Made by a program: the position numbers and the translations under genes. A DNA stretch of 64,000 nt, taken from positions 1 to 64,000 of the forward strand of contig JADNYJ010000084.1 in the NCBI GenBank assembly GCA_015501075.1. Direction: 5' to 3'. Origin of the DNA: Gymnopilus junonius (lineage: Eukaryota; Basidiomycota; Agaricomycetes; Agaricales; Galerinaceae). Position 1 is the first letter of the stretch. The number at the start of each line of letters is the position of its first letter. Shown one piece after another: positions 39,423 to 51,141 of this stretch. A model generated the notes under the pieces. That model saw only the letters and a list, made by a program, of their open reading frames with translations, was not told the DNA's origin and did not search any database.

Positions 39423-41464
39423 ATGGAAGGCTTTGAGACGTACCAAACCCCACTTTCGAGGTATGTAAGTTCGTCATCGACCTAATAGCATTTTAGCAGC
39501 TCACATTTCCTCTCTTTCCCTCCACACAAGCCGATATGCAAGCAAAGAGATGGCCAACCTCTTCTCTCCAGCTGTTCGTCTCCATCACCCTTCCATGTGA
39601 TATCGTGCCTTTCTGGGTGTGACTAACTCCAACCATCAACATATTCAGAAACGGTTCTATACTTGGAGGAAACTATGGCTGAACCTGGCGATCGCGGAGA
39701 AACAGCTTGGACTCCCCATCTCAGACGAGGCAATCGCGCAGATGAAAGCCAACTTGGTGAGGCTCTCTCATCGTGTCTTGAAATTTCGTCGTTCGATCTG
39801 ATGTTTGAACGAATGGGATGTTGCCTAGAACTTGACTCCAGCGCAGTTCGAGATCGCTGCGAAGGAAGAGAAGAAGCGCAGGCACGACGTTATGGCCCAT
39901 GTCCACACGTTCGGGCAAGTCGCACCAGCTGCTGCTGGGATCATCCATTTAGGGGCGACGTCTTGCTATGTTACCGAGTACGCCTTTGTACTCTCCACCT
40001 TCTGCAATGTACAATTTTAACTTTCATTTACTTGGATACAGTAATGCCGACCTCATCTTCCTCCGTGAAGGTTTGGGATACCTCATCCGCTCTCTCGCAG
40101 TCCTCATCTCGCGCCTGTCCGCATTCGCTGCTGAATACCGCGACCTCCCAACTCTGGGATTCACTCACTTCCAACCTGCGCAGTTGACCACTGTCGGGAA
40201 GAGGGCGACACTGTGGATTCAGGTGCGTCTCATCCCACTGTGATAATAATATGACGCTAATCAAATACGGGCCCCACCTCTACCCCCCCTATCATATTCA
40301 TATATATATCATAATCCACAGGAACTTCTCTGGGATCTGCGGAACCTCAAACGGGCAAGAGATGACATTGGGTTTCGAGGAGTGAAAGGGACCACGGGGA
40401 CGCAAGCGAGTTTCTTGGCCCTCTTCGATGGCGACCACGAGAAGGTAATAATATCCTTTTCTGCAAGTTGTGCACACCAGACAGATGAATCTGATATTCA
40501 ATAGGTCGAGGAACTCGACGCTCTTGTTACGAAGCTTTCTGGATTGAATACGCCTACCCAGTAACGTCTCAGACTTACTCGCGCAAGATCGATGCGGATG
40601 TCCTTGGTCCTCTCGCGTCGCTCGGAGCAACAGCTCACAAGATCGCAACGGATATCCGTCTCCTAGCCAATCTGAAGGTAAATCTTCCACCTCAACAGGT
40701 TATCACCTTTTATCACAACAAACGCTGAACACTATATCTTTTTTTCTTTCAGGAAATCGAAGAACCGTTCGAGTCTACCCAAATCGGATCCTCCGCCATG
40801 GCATACAAGCGGAACCCAATGCGCTCAGAACGCGTCTGCAGTCTCTCCAGACACCTCATGGTCCTCCACCAAAACGCCCTCATGACCAGCAGCGTCCAGT
40901 GGTTCGAGCGCACTCTGGATGATAGCGCCAACCGACGCATCACGCTCCCCGAGGCATTTTTGACTGCTGATATCGTGCTTTCTACGCTGCAGAATATCTC
41001 GGAAGGGCTGGTGGTGTATCCCAAGGTTATTGCCCGCAGGATTGCACAGGAGTTGCCGTTCATGGCTACTGAGAATATCATTATGGCGATTGTGAAGAAG
41101 GGTGGGGATCGTCAGGAAGCGCATGAGAAGATTAGGGTAAGTTATTCTTGTCTCCTCTCTTTCTTTTTTTTTGTCTGCTTTTAATGGATATCTGACTTTG
41201 GCCCCATAGGTGCTCTCTCATGAAGCCGGCTACCAAGTCAAGCAGCTCGGACTCGAAAACGACCTTATCGACCGCATCCGTGCAGATGCCTACTTTGATC
41301 CTATCAAAGCTGACCTCGACTCCCTGTTGGATCCTGCCAGTTTCGTCGGCCGTGCCCCTGAGCAAGTCGATTCGTTCCTCAAGAACTGGGTCCAACCTGC
41401 CTTGGCGGACGCTGAACTTAAAGATGCGGTTGCGAAGGGACAGAAGGTTGAGCTCAGCGTCTAA
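39423..41464 (+). CDS. ADE13: Adenylosuccinate lyase, about 484 aa, 9 exons, one frameshift
   Basis: Cytosolic purine enzyme that splits SAICAR to AICAR and adenylosuccinate to AMP. Exons: 39423-39460, 39531-39573, 39649-39756, 39829-39977, 40042-40222, 40322-40444, 40505-40677, 40753-41136, 41210-41464. Signature regions: [46 protein letters not shown], and the fumarase/lyase signature [14 protein letters not shown] with the catalytic Ser. Exon 7 is 173 nt where 174 is required: after KLSG the frame ends at a stop, while one base further it continues [18 protein letters not shown]. One T is missing from what should be a Phe codon near 40,543. As an essential-pathway gene otherwise perfect, this is most simply a sequence error. 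Confidence 0.9.
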
Positions 41465-42026
41465 AATGTGTCAATTTGCCATTAGCAAGGGAAAAATATG
41501 TATTCATTATTTAACCAATTGGTTTTATTTTGCCTTGCGGTTTGCTTATCAGTACAGCCAGTGTACTGATTCATGAACGGTGGGTGCGAGTTCCCTGTCA
41601 TAACCCAAGATGACTTCTGGAGGGCAGACCAACCAGTTACTTTCATCCTTAAGGATGTTAGTATGAAGTGCAACAGACTGTTTGAGAGCAATACGAATGC
41701 GTGCTAGCAAAAGAGGGCCTAGTTTAAAGCTACGACAGTCGCACTGGTCATGCGATGTTAGGGACGATCTCGAAAATGACATGAAAATGAAGTCTGAACG
41801 AGTACAAAATTGAAATTGCCGTTCATTCCCTTAACCTTCACGCGATCCACTGCTGTGCCGGCGGAGGCAGGCGCGTGACAAGCTAGGGTTTTCGGTTACC
41901 GAAAGAACCTTGAGGCAGTGGGAAATGTGGCACTGGTTCACTGCTGGTTCACTGCCTCATACAAAGCTTCTCGCGTTGAACCTCTTCTTCTGTTTCTCTC
42001 TACAACACTCATCGCTTGAACTTCCC
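41465..42026. other. Intergenic, nothing recognised
   Basis: A small inverted pair around cagtacagccagtgtactg lies near 41,550, too weak to call a terminator. No other feature. Confidence 0.5.
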
Positions 42027-43415
42027 ATGAATCATGCCAACGCCGTCGTCGATCGACCAAATAACGCGATGCTCTCTTCCTTCTCTAATACAGTATTCAG
42101 CGGAGGATCATTTACTCAAAACAATGTTCATAAAACGATCCACGTTGAATCACCAGGTACCGTAGTATTGGATGTCTTTGACGTCAATTTTCAATATTCA
42201 ATATATAGGGAGCACGTTTCAGCTGCTTTCGAGCAAGGTAGCGACAGCAGCATTTCACAATTCTGCTCAGCGTTTTGATCCACCAAAGTGCCACCCGAAT
42301 GACGTTTGGTCTTGGAGAAGATTTTGGATTGGATTCAAACTGATAAAGACCGTGATTCATGGGTTATGTGGCTACACGGTGCTGCAGGTGCAGGCAAGAC
42401 TGCAATAGCGCAGTCTATAACGGAGCGTTGCCAGGAGTTGAAGATCGCGATTGCCAGCTTCTTTTTCTTTCGGGGGGATCATACTCGTAACTCCATTCAA
42501 CCCCTCGTTGCGACACTTGCCTACCAACTTGCGCTAATTTATCCCATTGCAAAAGAAAAAATCATTCGCGCAATTGAACACGATCCCCTTACTTTTGAAC
42601 GGTCTTTCGAAACTCAATTAAAACGGGTCATCCTTAAACCACTTCTGCAACTCAAAACTTATCGTAATCCAGCTTTAGTCATTGTGATCGATGGGCTGGA
42701 CGAATGTGAAGGACGCCAGGTTCAAGCAAGCATCATCCGTACCATTTCCGATGCTGTAAAAGATGAAACTAAAAATCTCCCCCTTTTATTTCTTATTGCT
42801 AGCCGCCCAGAACAACATCTCACTATGGCCTTCAGCTCAAGGGAAGTGGTCGGAGTGTGCGATTCTCGGCAATACGAATAGGATATTCAACATCAAAGGC
42901 TTTCTGAACCTGGCCAATGGGGACGTGGAGGTAGCTTTAGCTGACTTAATATCAGTCGTAACCTGCTCTGAACAGCAAATCAAATTTCTCCATGCATCCC
43001 TTCCTGATTTTCTACTTGATCCTGCTTGTTCTCAACAATACTACATCGATCCGCCTAGCAAATGTGCTTATTTTGCTCATATTTGGTTTGAACATGAAAA
43101 TTGTGAATGCCACTCTTTACCTCCTTTCCTTAAAGAGATCAGTGAGTTACAAGAAGTTCCAAGCATCCTTTTTTTGATGAATAGATAATCCCGTCTTTTA
43201 TAGGTGCAGAGCATTATACCACTGAATATGGTGGATCATATTCTATTACTCAATTCCTTAAAGCTGCTATACCTACTGAACAACTTAGGAATGACATTCT
43301 CAGCTTCTTTCCTTATCTTCTGTATTTTCCAGGGCAGGGGGCAGTTCTTTGTGAACATGTCTCTGGCTTTCTTTCTTCAATAAAAAAACTAGTAGGGACC
43401 ATTGATGATGCATGA
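42027..43415 (+). pseudogene. NACHT-domain STAND NTPase (NLR-like), decayed
   Basis: Exon 1 (42027-42156, MNHANAVVDRPN) and exon 2 (from 42209) give the agaricomycete N-terminal pattern ending FDPPKCHPND. One T appears missing near 42,305, after which the NACHT core reads VLEKILDWIQ, Walker A LHGAAGAGKTAIAQ and Walker B ALVIVIDGLDECEG. The frame then stops after SRPEQHLTMAF. Later pieces in other frames match the downstream region (SEQQIKFLHASLPDFLLDP, then TQFLKAAIPTEQLRNDILSF). Sequence between them is shorter than expected, so part of the helical region is lost. These proteins act in non-self recognition and programmed cell death in fungi; this copy has no intact C-terminal sensor. Confidence 0.8.
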
Positions 43416-44856
43416 AGATTTTCATAATAATTTACTTTGCCAGGACTTCGGGGACAATGGCATAGCCTACCAACATCAGCTCAAATTACTAACTGGGATG
43501 GTTAAACGCACATATCCGAAACACTATCATTTGTTAAAAAATGACCACAAACATTCGAAGATACTGGATGAAAAAAGGCCTCAAGTAGTGTTGCCCTCAG
43601 AGTGAAGTGAAGCTCAATGTCCCTCCCTAGGGCCCAAGGTGGGATATCCAAATGAGGCCGCGAAATTCGAGACAGAAGAATATGAATGAAAAGAAGTCCA
43701 GACCTTTCTTTCTTTGGGCTGTATAACTACGTAGCAGATAAATTATATAACATAGATGGTGACCAATCACTTTCATCATTCCATGGATGTGTACTGAATG
43801 CCTTGTACATTTCCCAGTACTCAGGATACCACTCTGCCATCTCCCGGAAATATCATCTGATTTATTGATAACCAAGATGTTGTTCAGGCAGAAGTTACTG
43901 TGCATTATTATGACCTGATAGTCATCTCAGAGCCACAATCATAGGTAGTGGATGTACCCTGAAGCGATGCCTAGCAGGGGATGAGAGAGAAGAATACATA
44001 CTTACGCGCTAGGCAGTTGCAAGTTGCTTTCACAAGCCGTCGGCCTCTAGACGGCACGGCCCGAATTTGACCTTAACCCGCGTGGAATTACGTTACGTCA
44101 CTGCTACGGTTCGAACTTCAATATTGCACTCTGCTGTACACATCGTCCAACCTCTTTCCTAAGCAGGAGAAGGTGAAGTAAAAACACTCTGTACCTCATT
44201 TTCGACCCCTGCAGGCCAGTGATAATAATCTGCAAGGACACAACACATATTTGGGGCGTGCAACTAGTTCCGTCTAACCCCGACCGCTTGACCCCATGTG
44301 GAAACACCGCTTGCGTGATCGGATCGCTAAGGGCGCACTGACCAAAGTTGCGCCTGGCTCGTAATGGAGAATCTGCCACGTAATACGCTGCTTCAAACCT
44401 TTGATATGTCGGCAAGTAACGCGTTTTTGGAAGAGCGTCTTCGTCTCTGACCTGGGACGAACAGATGAAAAAGACCAAGGCGTGAATACGACGGTGGTTG
44501 TCAGGATGTCTCCTTGGCTATGTTTATATCTTGGCCCCATAGCATCCCAAATTGAAACCATGATCGCCGAAAGGGCCCTTTTGATGTTACGTTACAAGGC
44601 ACTTCATGGAATATTCGAAGCGTCGATGAGGGTCTAAAATTTACCGTCACTATACCCTCCCCTTCCTTGACGTTGAATCCCTGCCTTTGCTCACATAGAC
44701 TTCCGAATTCCAGTTCCAACACTTCCATCTTCACTCCAATTCCTTTCTTTTTCGCCTCCCCTATCTTGGGACCCCTTTCACCACCGTTGTCTGTCCAACT
44801 ACCCCCCTTCACTCATTGATACCTCACATTCTTTTACTGACCATACTCGCACAATC
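43416..44856. other. Intergenic, nothing recognised
   Basis: Downstream of the NACHT remnant and upstream of the KRE6/SKN1 gene. Overlapping short frames on both strands at 44104-44640 show no domain. The last 200 bp on the plus strand are pyrimidine-rich, as in fungal 5' leaders. Confidence 0.5.
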
Positions 44857-47800
44857 ATGAGCGGCGGTTACCAACACAGTCAAGCCTCCGCCTCGGCCAC
44901 GAGCCTTCTCCTGTCGGACCAACGGTCAACGACACACTCGGTCGCGGAAAAGGTACGTGGCGCGCCATCGTTCAAGCTTGTGTCCGGACCACCGATCACT
45001 TCCTTTCATAGTATTCGCTGCCACCGTCACCCATGTCGTGGGGCATGCCCATCGACCCCAGTGCACGGGAACCCGATGATTACCTGCACAATCCGGATCC
45101 GCTGCGAGATAGGAGGGTCGACAAGGGCGGAAACATCTTCACGTCGCGTGGTGTAGCCAACCTAGGGTGTTTGTTCATCATCGCCGCTGGCTGTTTAATG
45201 TTATTGTGCGTCTCTCTTTCTCTTTCTCTTTCCCGGGCTCGGCCTCCAAGCCAAGCCTGACTTACTTATTCTTCGTTTTTCTTGGCGCGCAGTGCTGGTA
45301 CGTCTTCTGTTCTTCGACAGGCCCAGGAATATTGCTAATTGTTATGGGTAGGATACCCCATCTTAAGTCATTTCATGAAGCATAATCAATCGACCCAAGG
45401 CGGCTTCAACCTCGGAGGCATCAACGCCACGGGTCAAGTCCCGAAATTCCCGACCAACTTCGCCGTTGTCGACCCCGATACGCCCAGTGATGCCTTATCA
45501 AGGCCTTCCTTCATGACAGGAGATGAATGGCAACTGGTATTCTCGGACGAGTTCAATGTGGATGGACGGACCTTCTATCCTGGGGATGATCCGTTCTGGG
45601 AGGCTGTCGACCTACATTACTGGGGAACGGTGCGTCCCTCCGTTATCATTCCTTCAACCTTTTCGTTTTGCTCATGTTAGAGGTTTTGTGGCAATCCACA
45701 GAACGATTTGGAATGGTACGATCCTAGTCAGAGTATGGTTCCTCCTCCTTTGTGACCGCCATGCAAGAAAATCTGAAGTATACTTCCTTTCTTCTCAGTC
45801 ACCACCAAGAACGGTTCATTACAGTTCCGGATCGACAAAGTGGACAATCCTGCCGATAATCACAATATGACTTATAAATCAGGAATGGTACGTTCACCGA
45901 ACACTCTTCTTCTTCCCTTTCAACTCCCACTCACCGTTACTTTACTTTTATAGATACAATCATGGTGATACTCTTCGACTTTTCCTCCCAATCCACTTTT
46001 GTGTCTAAATTTCCGTTAACACAATAGGAACAAATTTTGTTTCACGGGCGGTCTCATTGAAGGTGTGTGGAGGAGTTTCCATCTGTAACCGCGACTTCCT
46101 CTGTCTCCCCATCGGCTTATTCATTGCTCTCTAGCTGCTGTTACCCTGCCTGGATCAAATTCCGTTAGGTAATAAGTGTCGTATTTTATCTCTGGGAGTG
46201 GATTTGATGTGTTCGTCGCTTTCTTTGTTTATAGTGGTCTGTGGCCTGCAGTGTGAGTCGTTCATGAGATAAGAGGGTGTGTGTATAGGAGGTGCTGATG
46301 ATATCGTTTCTTTCTTCTTTTCTTCCTTCCTTCCTTCCCTCCCTCCCTCCCTCCTTTCATGATGCGCAGATGGACGATGGGCAACCTAGGCAAGTTCCTC
46401 CTTTACCCACCAACCCTCTCATCTCGTACCGCCCTCCCCGCTGACCTCCGCATTTTCCTCTTTCTTTCTCCAGGACGCGCTGGTTTCGGTGCAACGTTAG
46501 ATGGAATGGTGCGTCACGCCCTTTGCGCTATAAGCCATTTCCACACTTATCGTCAACTATCAACTAAACTAAAATAATTCTTTGATCATGAACATAATCA
46601 GTGGCCGTACACCTACGACGCATGCGACGTCGGCACCTTACCAAATCAGACGTATCCAGGGACTAATACCCCTGCTGCTGCGTTTGAGAATGGGGATCCG
46701 AGTTGGAATAATGTATTGGTGCGTCCGCCCTCTCATTCATTCATTTTTTTTTTGCGTATGATTCTCATCCATTTTTTTTGTTGGTGTTTTCTTTTGGTCT
46801 AGTCGTTCCTTCCCGGTCAACGTTTATGTGCGCGAATCTCCTTTCTCTTTTTTTTTTATTTCTCGGCGCTCTTTCTCTTTCTCTGACACGTCCACTGTAA
46901 AAAAACCCCTGTTTATTGCAGCCGCTTGTACCTGCTCCGGCGAGTCTCACCCAGGTCCCATGCGGTCAGACGGGAGTTATGTGGGGAGATCAGCGCCTGA
47001 GATTGATATCTTCGAGGCGCTCATAGGTCCGAATGGTGGCCAGGTGTGTTTGGTTTCCTTGAGGCGGTTGTGTTGGATTGAAGGAAGGGGTTCTGAAGCT
47101 CTGTTGTGTTTATGCTAGGTGTCGTTGTCGGCGCAGTGGGCTCCTTATAATGTGAGTCTTTTTTGTTCATTGATGGTGCTAGTTGGGTATATATGAAGAG
47201 TGATGTTGATGTTGATGACGGCAGGCGGGATATAATTGGCAAAACACCAGTGCGAACTTGATCATTTATAATCAGACGACGGGGTTGAATGGATACAAGG
47301 GCGGTATGTCATCACCGTTCTCATTGCTTTAGTCGGCGCTCTAGATGCACGTCATATCCTACTTTAGGTGTCTATCAGCAAACGACCAGCGGCCTTGGGC
47401 CCTCCAACCCAAATTGTTACGAGCAGAGCAGTGGGGGCTTCGCTACCTACGCTTTTGAATACCAGCCTGGGTGAGTTTGACTTTGAGCTCATTTGCTTGA
47501 TGCTGATGGACATATTGACATTCAGGTTCGATAACGCTTACATTACATGGGTCAATGATGGCCAAAAGGCGTGGACGCTGAACGTCGCTGGTATGGGCGC
47601 GGATCGTGCGACGGAGATCAGTGCGCGACCGGTACCACAGGAACCTATGGTCAGTTTTCTTCATCCAACCTCGTATTTGTCCCGGTGTATATGTATATGT
47701 GAGGCTGACAATGTTTGCATTGCAGTACATCATAGCGAATCTGGGCTTCTCAAAGAACTTTGCCGAGATCGAGTTTGATAAGTTGACGTTCCCGTCTATA

Positions 47801-48090
47801 ATGAGCATTGATTACATCCGGGTGTATCAGCCCAAGAGCGCGTTGAATATTGGTTGTGACCCGACGGATTTCCCGACGGCGGCGTATATCGAGACGTCCG
47901 TCCTTTTTCCTTTTCTTGTCTTTTGTTCAAGGAACTCATTGTATTACTTGTCTAATGTTTTTTTCTGCTTTTTTTTTCTCGATCGTGCTCTAGGTACATC
48001 GAGGCTTATACGAATTTCAATGTGACGACTTGGGCAGATGCAGGCCAGCCTTGGCCGAAGAACCGTCTAGCCAACAGCGGCCAATGTTAA
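44857..48090 (+). CDS. KRE6: KRE6/SKN1-type beta-1,6-glucan synthesis protein (GH16), 571 aa, 21 exons
   Basis: Type II membrane protein of the secretory pathway needed for cell-wall beta-1,6-glucan. Twenty-one exons total 1,716 nt with all phases matching; main ones are 44857-44952, 45012-45205, 45352-45629, 45799-45887, 46602-46718, 46922-47043, 47368-47470, 47526-47649, 47726-47895, 47994-48090. A Ser-rich cytosolic N-terminus precedes one membrane helix (NLGCLFIIAAGCLML). The luminal GH16/SKN1 domain follows with the catalytic-type motif APEIDIFEA, plus GLWPAVWTMGNLGR and NAYITWVNDG. Exon 3 is 5 nt (45293-45297), exon 7 is 11 nt (45954-45964), and the intron after 46389 begins GC (GCAAGT). 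No frame damage. The wall-protein gene at 48669 is next. Confidence 0.92.
46321..46354 (+). repeat. Pyrimidine microsatellite in an intron
   Basis: Runs of cttc then ccct units lie in the intron before exon 11 of the KRE6/SKN1 gene, extending its polypyrimidine tract. Confidence 0.8.
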
Positions 48091-48668
48091 ACTTTAAATG
48101 CCTCACTCTCCATCCATCCATGCACCCCATCCATATGCATTACATCGATTATACCACGCAAGAAAACCCTAGATATTCATCAACCTTCAATCCGCTTAGT
48201 ATATTAATTAATATCACAGCTTGGATAGATGTATTCCCCTTTCATATGTACATCCCGTCCTTTCTGACCGCTAATCTGCAGTATATAGTGAACAATGACC
48301 TCTTTTTTCACTCTGCATCGCGTCGCATTTTGCATTGGCAATTGACATCACATCACATCACACAAACCGCATTGCACTCATTTTTCGACCTAGGAACCCG
48401 ACCCCATTTTTACATACCCCATGAATGTATTCATTCCCTCTAAAAATAAGTCTTACAGATTCAATTCAATAGTCTCTTCGATTCTGAAAGCTATGCTATG
48501 CTAAAAATACGCTGCACACACGCACGGCCATGTAGTCCAGATTGACATGTATCATCGGCGTTCATTGCCCTGGTGGCAGCAGACTATAAATTCCAGTGAA
48601 ATTAGACCGGTCGGCGGCTCCTCCCCATTCCTAACACCACTAACGACGTTACACAACAGAATCAAAAT
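48091..48668. other. Intergenic, nothing recognised
   Basis: 3' UTR of the KRE6/SKN1 gene and promoter of the next gene. No other feature seen. Confidence 0.55.
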
Positions 48669-49215
48669 ATGCGTGTATTCGCTCTTGAACACTTCATGGT
48701 GTTGGCCATCGTAGCTCTTGGTGCCATGGGCCAATCCAGTTCCACCAGTACGACTTTATCCTTCGTAAGCCGGGTTACGCCCAGTGGGATTCCTCAGTAC
48801 GTGGATCCTTGCACATTGACTGCTGCTTGTCGACGTTAACCATGCGTTGTTACGATTTAGCACCTCCACGAGTAGTACCGTCTCTCTCCCTATCCCCACG
48901 CTATCTAGCACGTCGACATCCACGACAGAGAGCACTTCCGGGACCATTGGCCTGCCGCCACCGCCGACCTCGACCACAACCGAGTCGACTTCGAGCACCT
49001 TGATCAGTCCTCTGCCCTCCGGCTCCGACTCGAGCTCGAGCTCAACTAGCACCAGCAGCAGCACCAGCAGTGGCACCAGCAGCAGCACCAGCGGTAGCAG
49101 CACCAGTGCGCCTACTACCACCACTGCGAATGGCGCTGGAGCAACTCACGCGGCCGCGGGTGGTGCGTTGGGCCTCGTGCTGGTGCCCTTCTTACTCCAG
49201 GTTGGAATGTTGTGA
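48669..49215 (+). CDS. Ser/Thr-rich GPI-anchored wall-type protein, 160 aa, 2 exons
   Basis: Exons 48669-48796 and 48861-49215 join in frame (483 nt). The N-terminus is a signal peptide (MRVFALEHFMVLAIVALGAMG). The middle is almost entirely Ser/Thr with Gly/Pro, encoded partly by an agcaccagc-type repeat at about 49036-49110, and is expected to be heavily O-glycosylated. The C-terminus has small residues followed by a hydrophobic tail (GALGLVLVPFLLQVGML), the layout of a GPI-anchor signal. No catalytic domain. Likely a structural cell-surface protein; next to the beta-1,6-glucan gene, to which such proteins can be linked. Confidence 0.8.
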
Positions 49216-50061
49216 GAAGGCTTGTGAGATGAACAGGGAGCAGATCTATGATATGACGTCGGCGGTGAGTCGGAATTTCTATAATAACTGATCTTCGTGT
49301 ACTCATTGCCCTGAGCCTCCAGAATGAATGCTGAATTGCAATTGGACAGTTTATTCTTTTACCTAACAATGCTCATAGGTAGTATTTGCAATCGATTATT
49401 TCGTTACGCCTCATGTCAACCGCGTTCCGGGCCATTCTGAGGTCGTAAGAGTCCTTCGTGTCGATCTTGCCTTTCTGAGATTCTTGAACTGAATTGAATT
49501 TGAGATTGTTAGTGTTTCAAGTGGAGATCGTCGTCAACCATATGACAGTGGATTCGGATTTCTTCACAGCCTGCATTCTCCAATACCAACATCTGCCCCT
49601 ACTTTGACCTGCTGCGGTTCGGGATTCGAAGGCCGCTAAGGGAGAGAGAAGAGGCCAAGTAGGAATGCCTAATCTGAAGGCGTAAGATTCCCGTGTCTAG
49701 TTCATTCGATGAATAGAACTCGTCTCGCTATTTTTGACTATGTACATCATGATCATGATCAGTTAGAAGCAGAAGTATGCACCAGAAGGAGGGCACATTC
49801 AGAGTGCTAGTGTAGTCTATGATGTATGCCAGTCCTAAGCCGATAACGCACGTTCTCTCTAATGTCCTGTTATTGGCATTAGCACTAAAGCTGAAGTCCG
49901 ACAAGAATTCTTTTTATTAGACACACGATTCCGCTACTATTCGTGTCCTTTTCACTTTGCGTCCTTTCCTGGACGATTCTAAATTTCTAATGGAATGGCC
50001 CACAAACACCGACATTTGCCCTTCCAGGGCTTAAAACTTCTGGAGGCGGAGCCAGCTAATC
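49216..50061. other. Intergenic, nothing recognised
   Basis: About 850 bp up to the Gypsy insertion. No supported coding or RNA feature. Confidence 0.55.
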
Positions 50062-50246
50062 TGTCAGCGTCGCGCAAGGAAAAGGCTGAAAATGGTAGAT
50101 AAGCGGTGAATAGACCAGCGCAAGACTGGAGATCTATCTACGGAATACGGAGAATATATATAGTATGAGGGTAAGACATAGTTCTATAAGAGAAAAGAGA
50201 TAATAGAAAGATAAGATAAGGTGATCAGGAAGGTCGTTTCCTGACA
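50062..50246 (-). repeat. Gypsy 3' LTR
   Basis: 185 bp, plus-strand ends TGTCAG and CTGACA, an inverted pair. Matches 53721-53906 except for one A. It is the downstream LTR in the element's minus-strand orientation. Confidence 0.95.
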
Positions 50247-50854
50247 TTACCCCCCTTTTTAGAACGAGCTTTATACTTGTTTAAAGCTCGTTTGGCGTGT
50301 ACGAGGTCTTCTTCTTTTAGCCATTCATTTTCCTCCATTGGAAAGCCTTTCCACTTCACGAGGTACTCCTTTCTTCCTCTCCTAACACGATCATACAAAA
50401 TCTCTTCAACTTCTTGCTCAAGTTCTCCCTCTAATAGGTCAGGTGGCGGTGGTTCTGTATGTGGGCGGTCTCCTCTGTAATAAGGAAGAAGTTTGGAAAC
50501 ATGGAACACGGGATGGACTTTCCATGTCGAGGGTAGTTTGAGCCGGTACGTGCGGTGACCAATTTTATTTTCGACCTTGAATGGTCCGAAACGACGATGA
50601 TCTAATTTCTTGGTCGGTCGGTTGGTCTTTAGGTTTTCACCCTCTAATAGGACTTCATCGCCTACTCGGAATTCAGGCTCCGCTTGGTGACTGCGATCGA
50701 AATGGGTCTTCATGTCTCTAGCTGCTCGTTCTAATGCCGCTGCCGCTTCTTTCCTCAACTCTTCCATCCTCTTCACAAAACTTGATGCTGCTTCTACTGT
50801 TGACTCTGTTTTGATTTCGATTCCCTTTCGTGGATTTCTTCCCCAGTTGAGCAT
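50225..50854 (-). CDS. Gypsy integrase C-terminal part with chromodomain
   Basis: A 209-residue frame that in its upstream continuation reads [15 protein letters not shown] near 50,920, the end of an integrase core. It contains the GPF/Y-type segment (RRFGPFKVENKIG, HPVFHVSKL) and a chromodomain (EVEEILYDRVRRGRKEYLVK, then WKGFPMEENEW). Chromodomains target integration to marked chromatin. The catalytic core is absent, so this is a fragment of the original protein. Confidence 0.88.
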   Translation of the reverse strand: MLNWGRNPRKGIEIKTESTVEAASSFVKRMEELRKEAAAALERAARDMKTHFDRSHQAEPEFRVGDEVLLEGENLKTNRPTKKLDHRRFGPFKVENKIGHRTYRLKLPSTWKVHPVFHVSKLLPYYRGDRPHTEPPPPDLLEGELEQEVEEILYDRVRRGRKEYLVKWKGFPMEENEWLKEEDLVHAKRALNKYKARSKKGGNVRKRPS

Positions 50855-51141
50855 AAAAGGTGAATGACCAGTACTTTTGTTGATTTTGTCATTGTGACTG
50901 AATTCAGCTAGGGAAAGCCATTCCGTCCAATCATCTTGTCAGTAATTTCAGAGATAAGAGGTAAAGGATATCGGTTTTTTATCGTTGCTGCATTTAACTG
51001 ACAATAGTCTTGAACAGGATGAAGACTACCATCCTTCTTTTTGACAAAGAAGAATGGAGATGCGATCGGACTTTTGGATGGTCGGATCCGTCCAGACTGT
51101 AAGTGTTCTTCAATGAATTCATCGAGTTGGTGTTGTTCATC

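Noticed and set aside
41545..41575. Small inverted repeat after ADE13 as a terminator
   Set aside because: Fungal nuclear genes do not use hairpin terminators and the stem is short.
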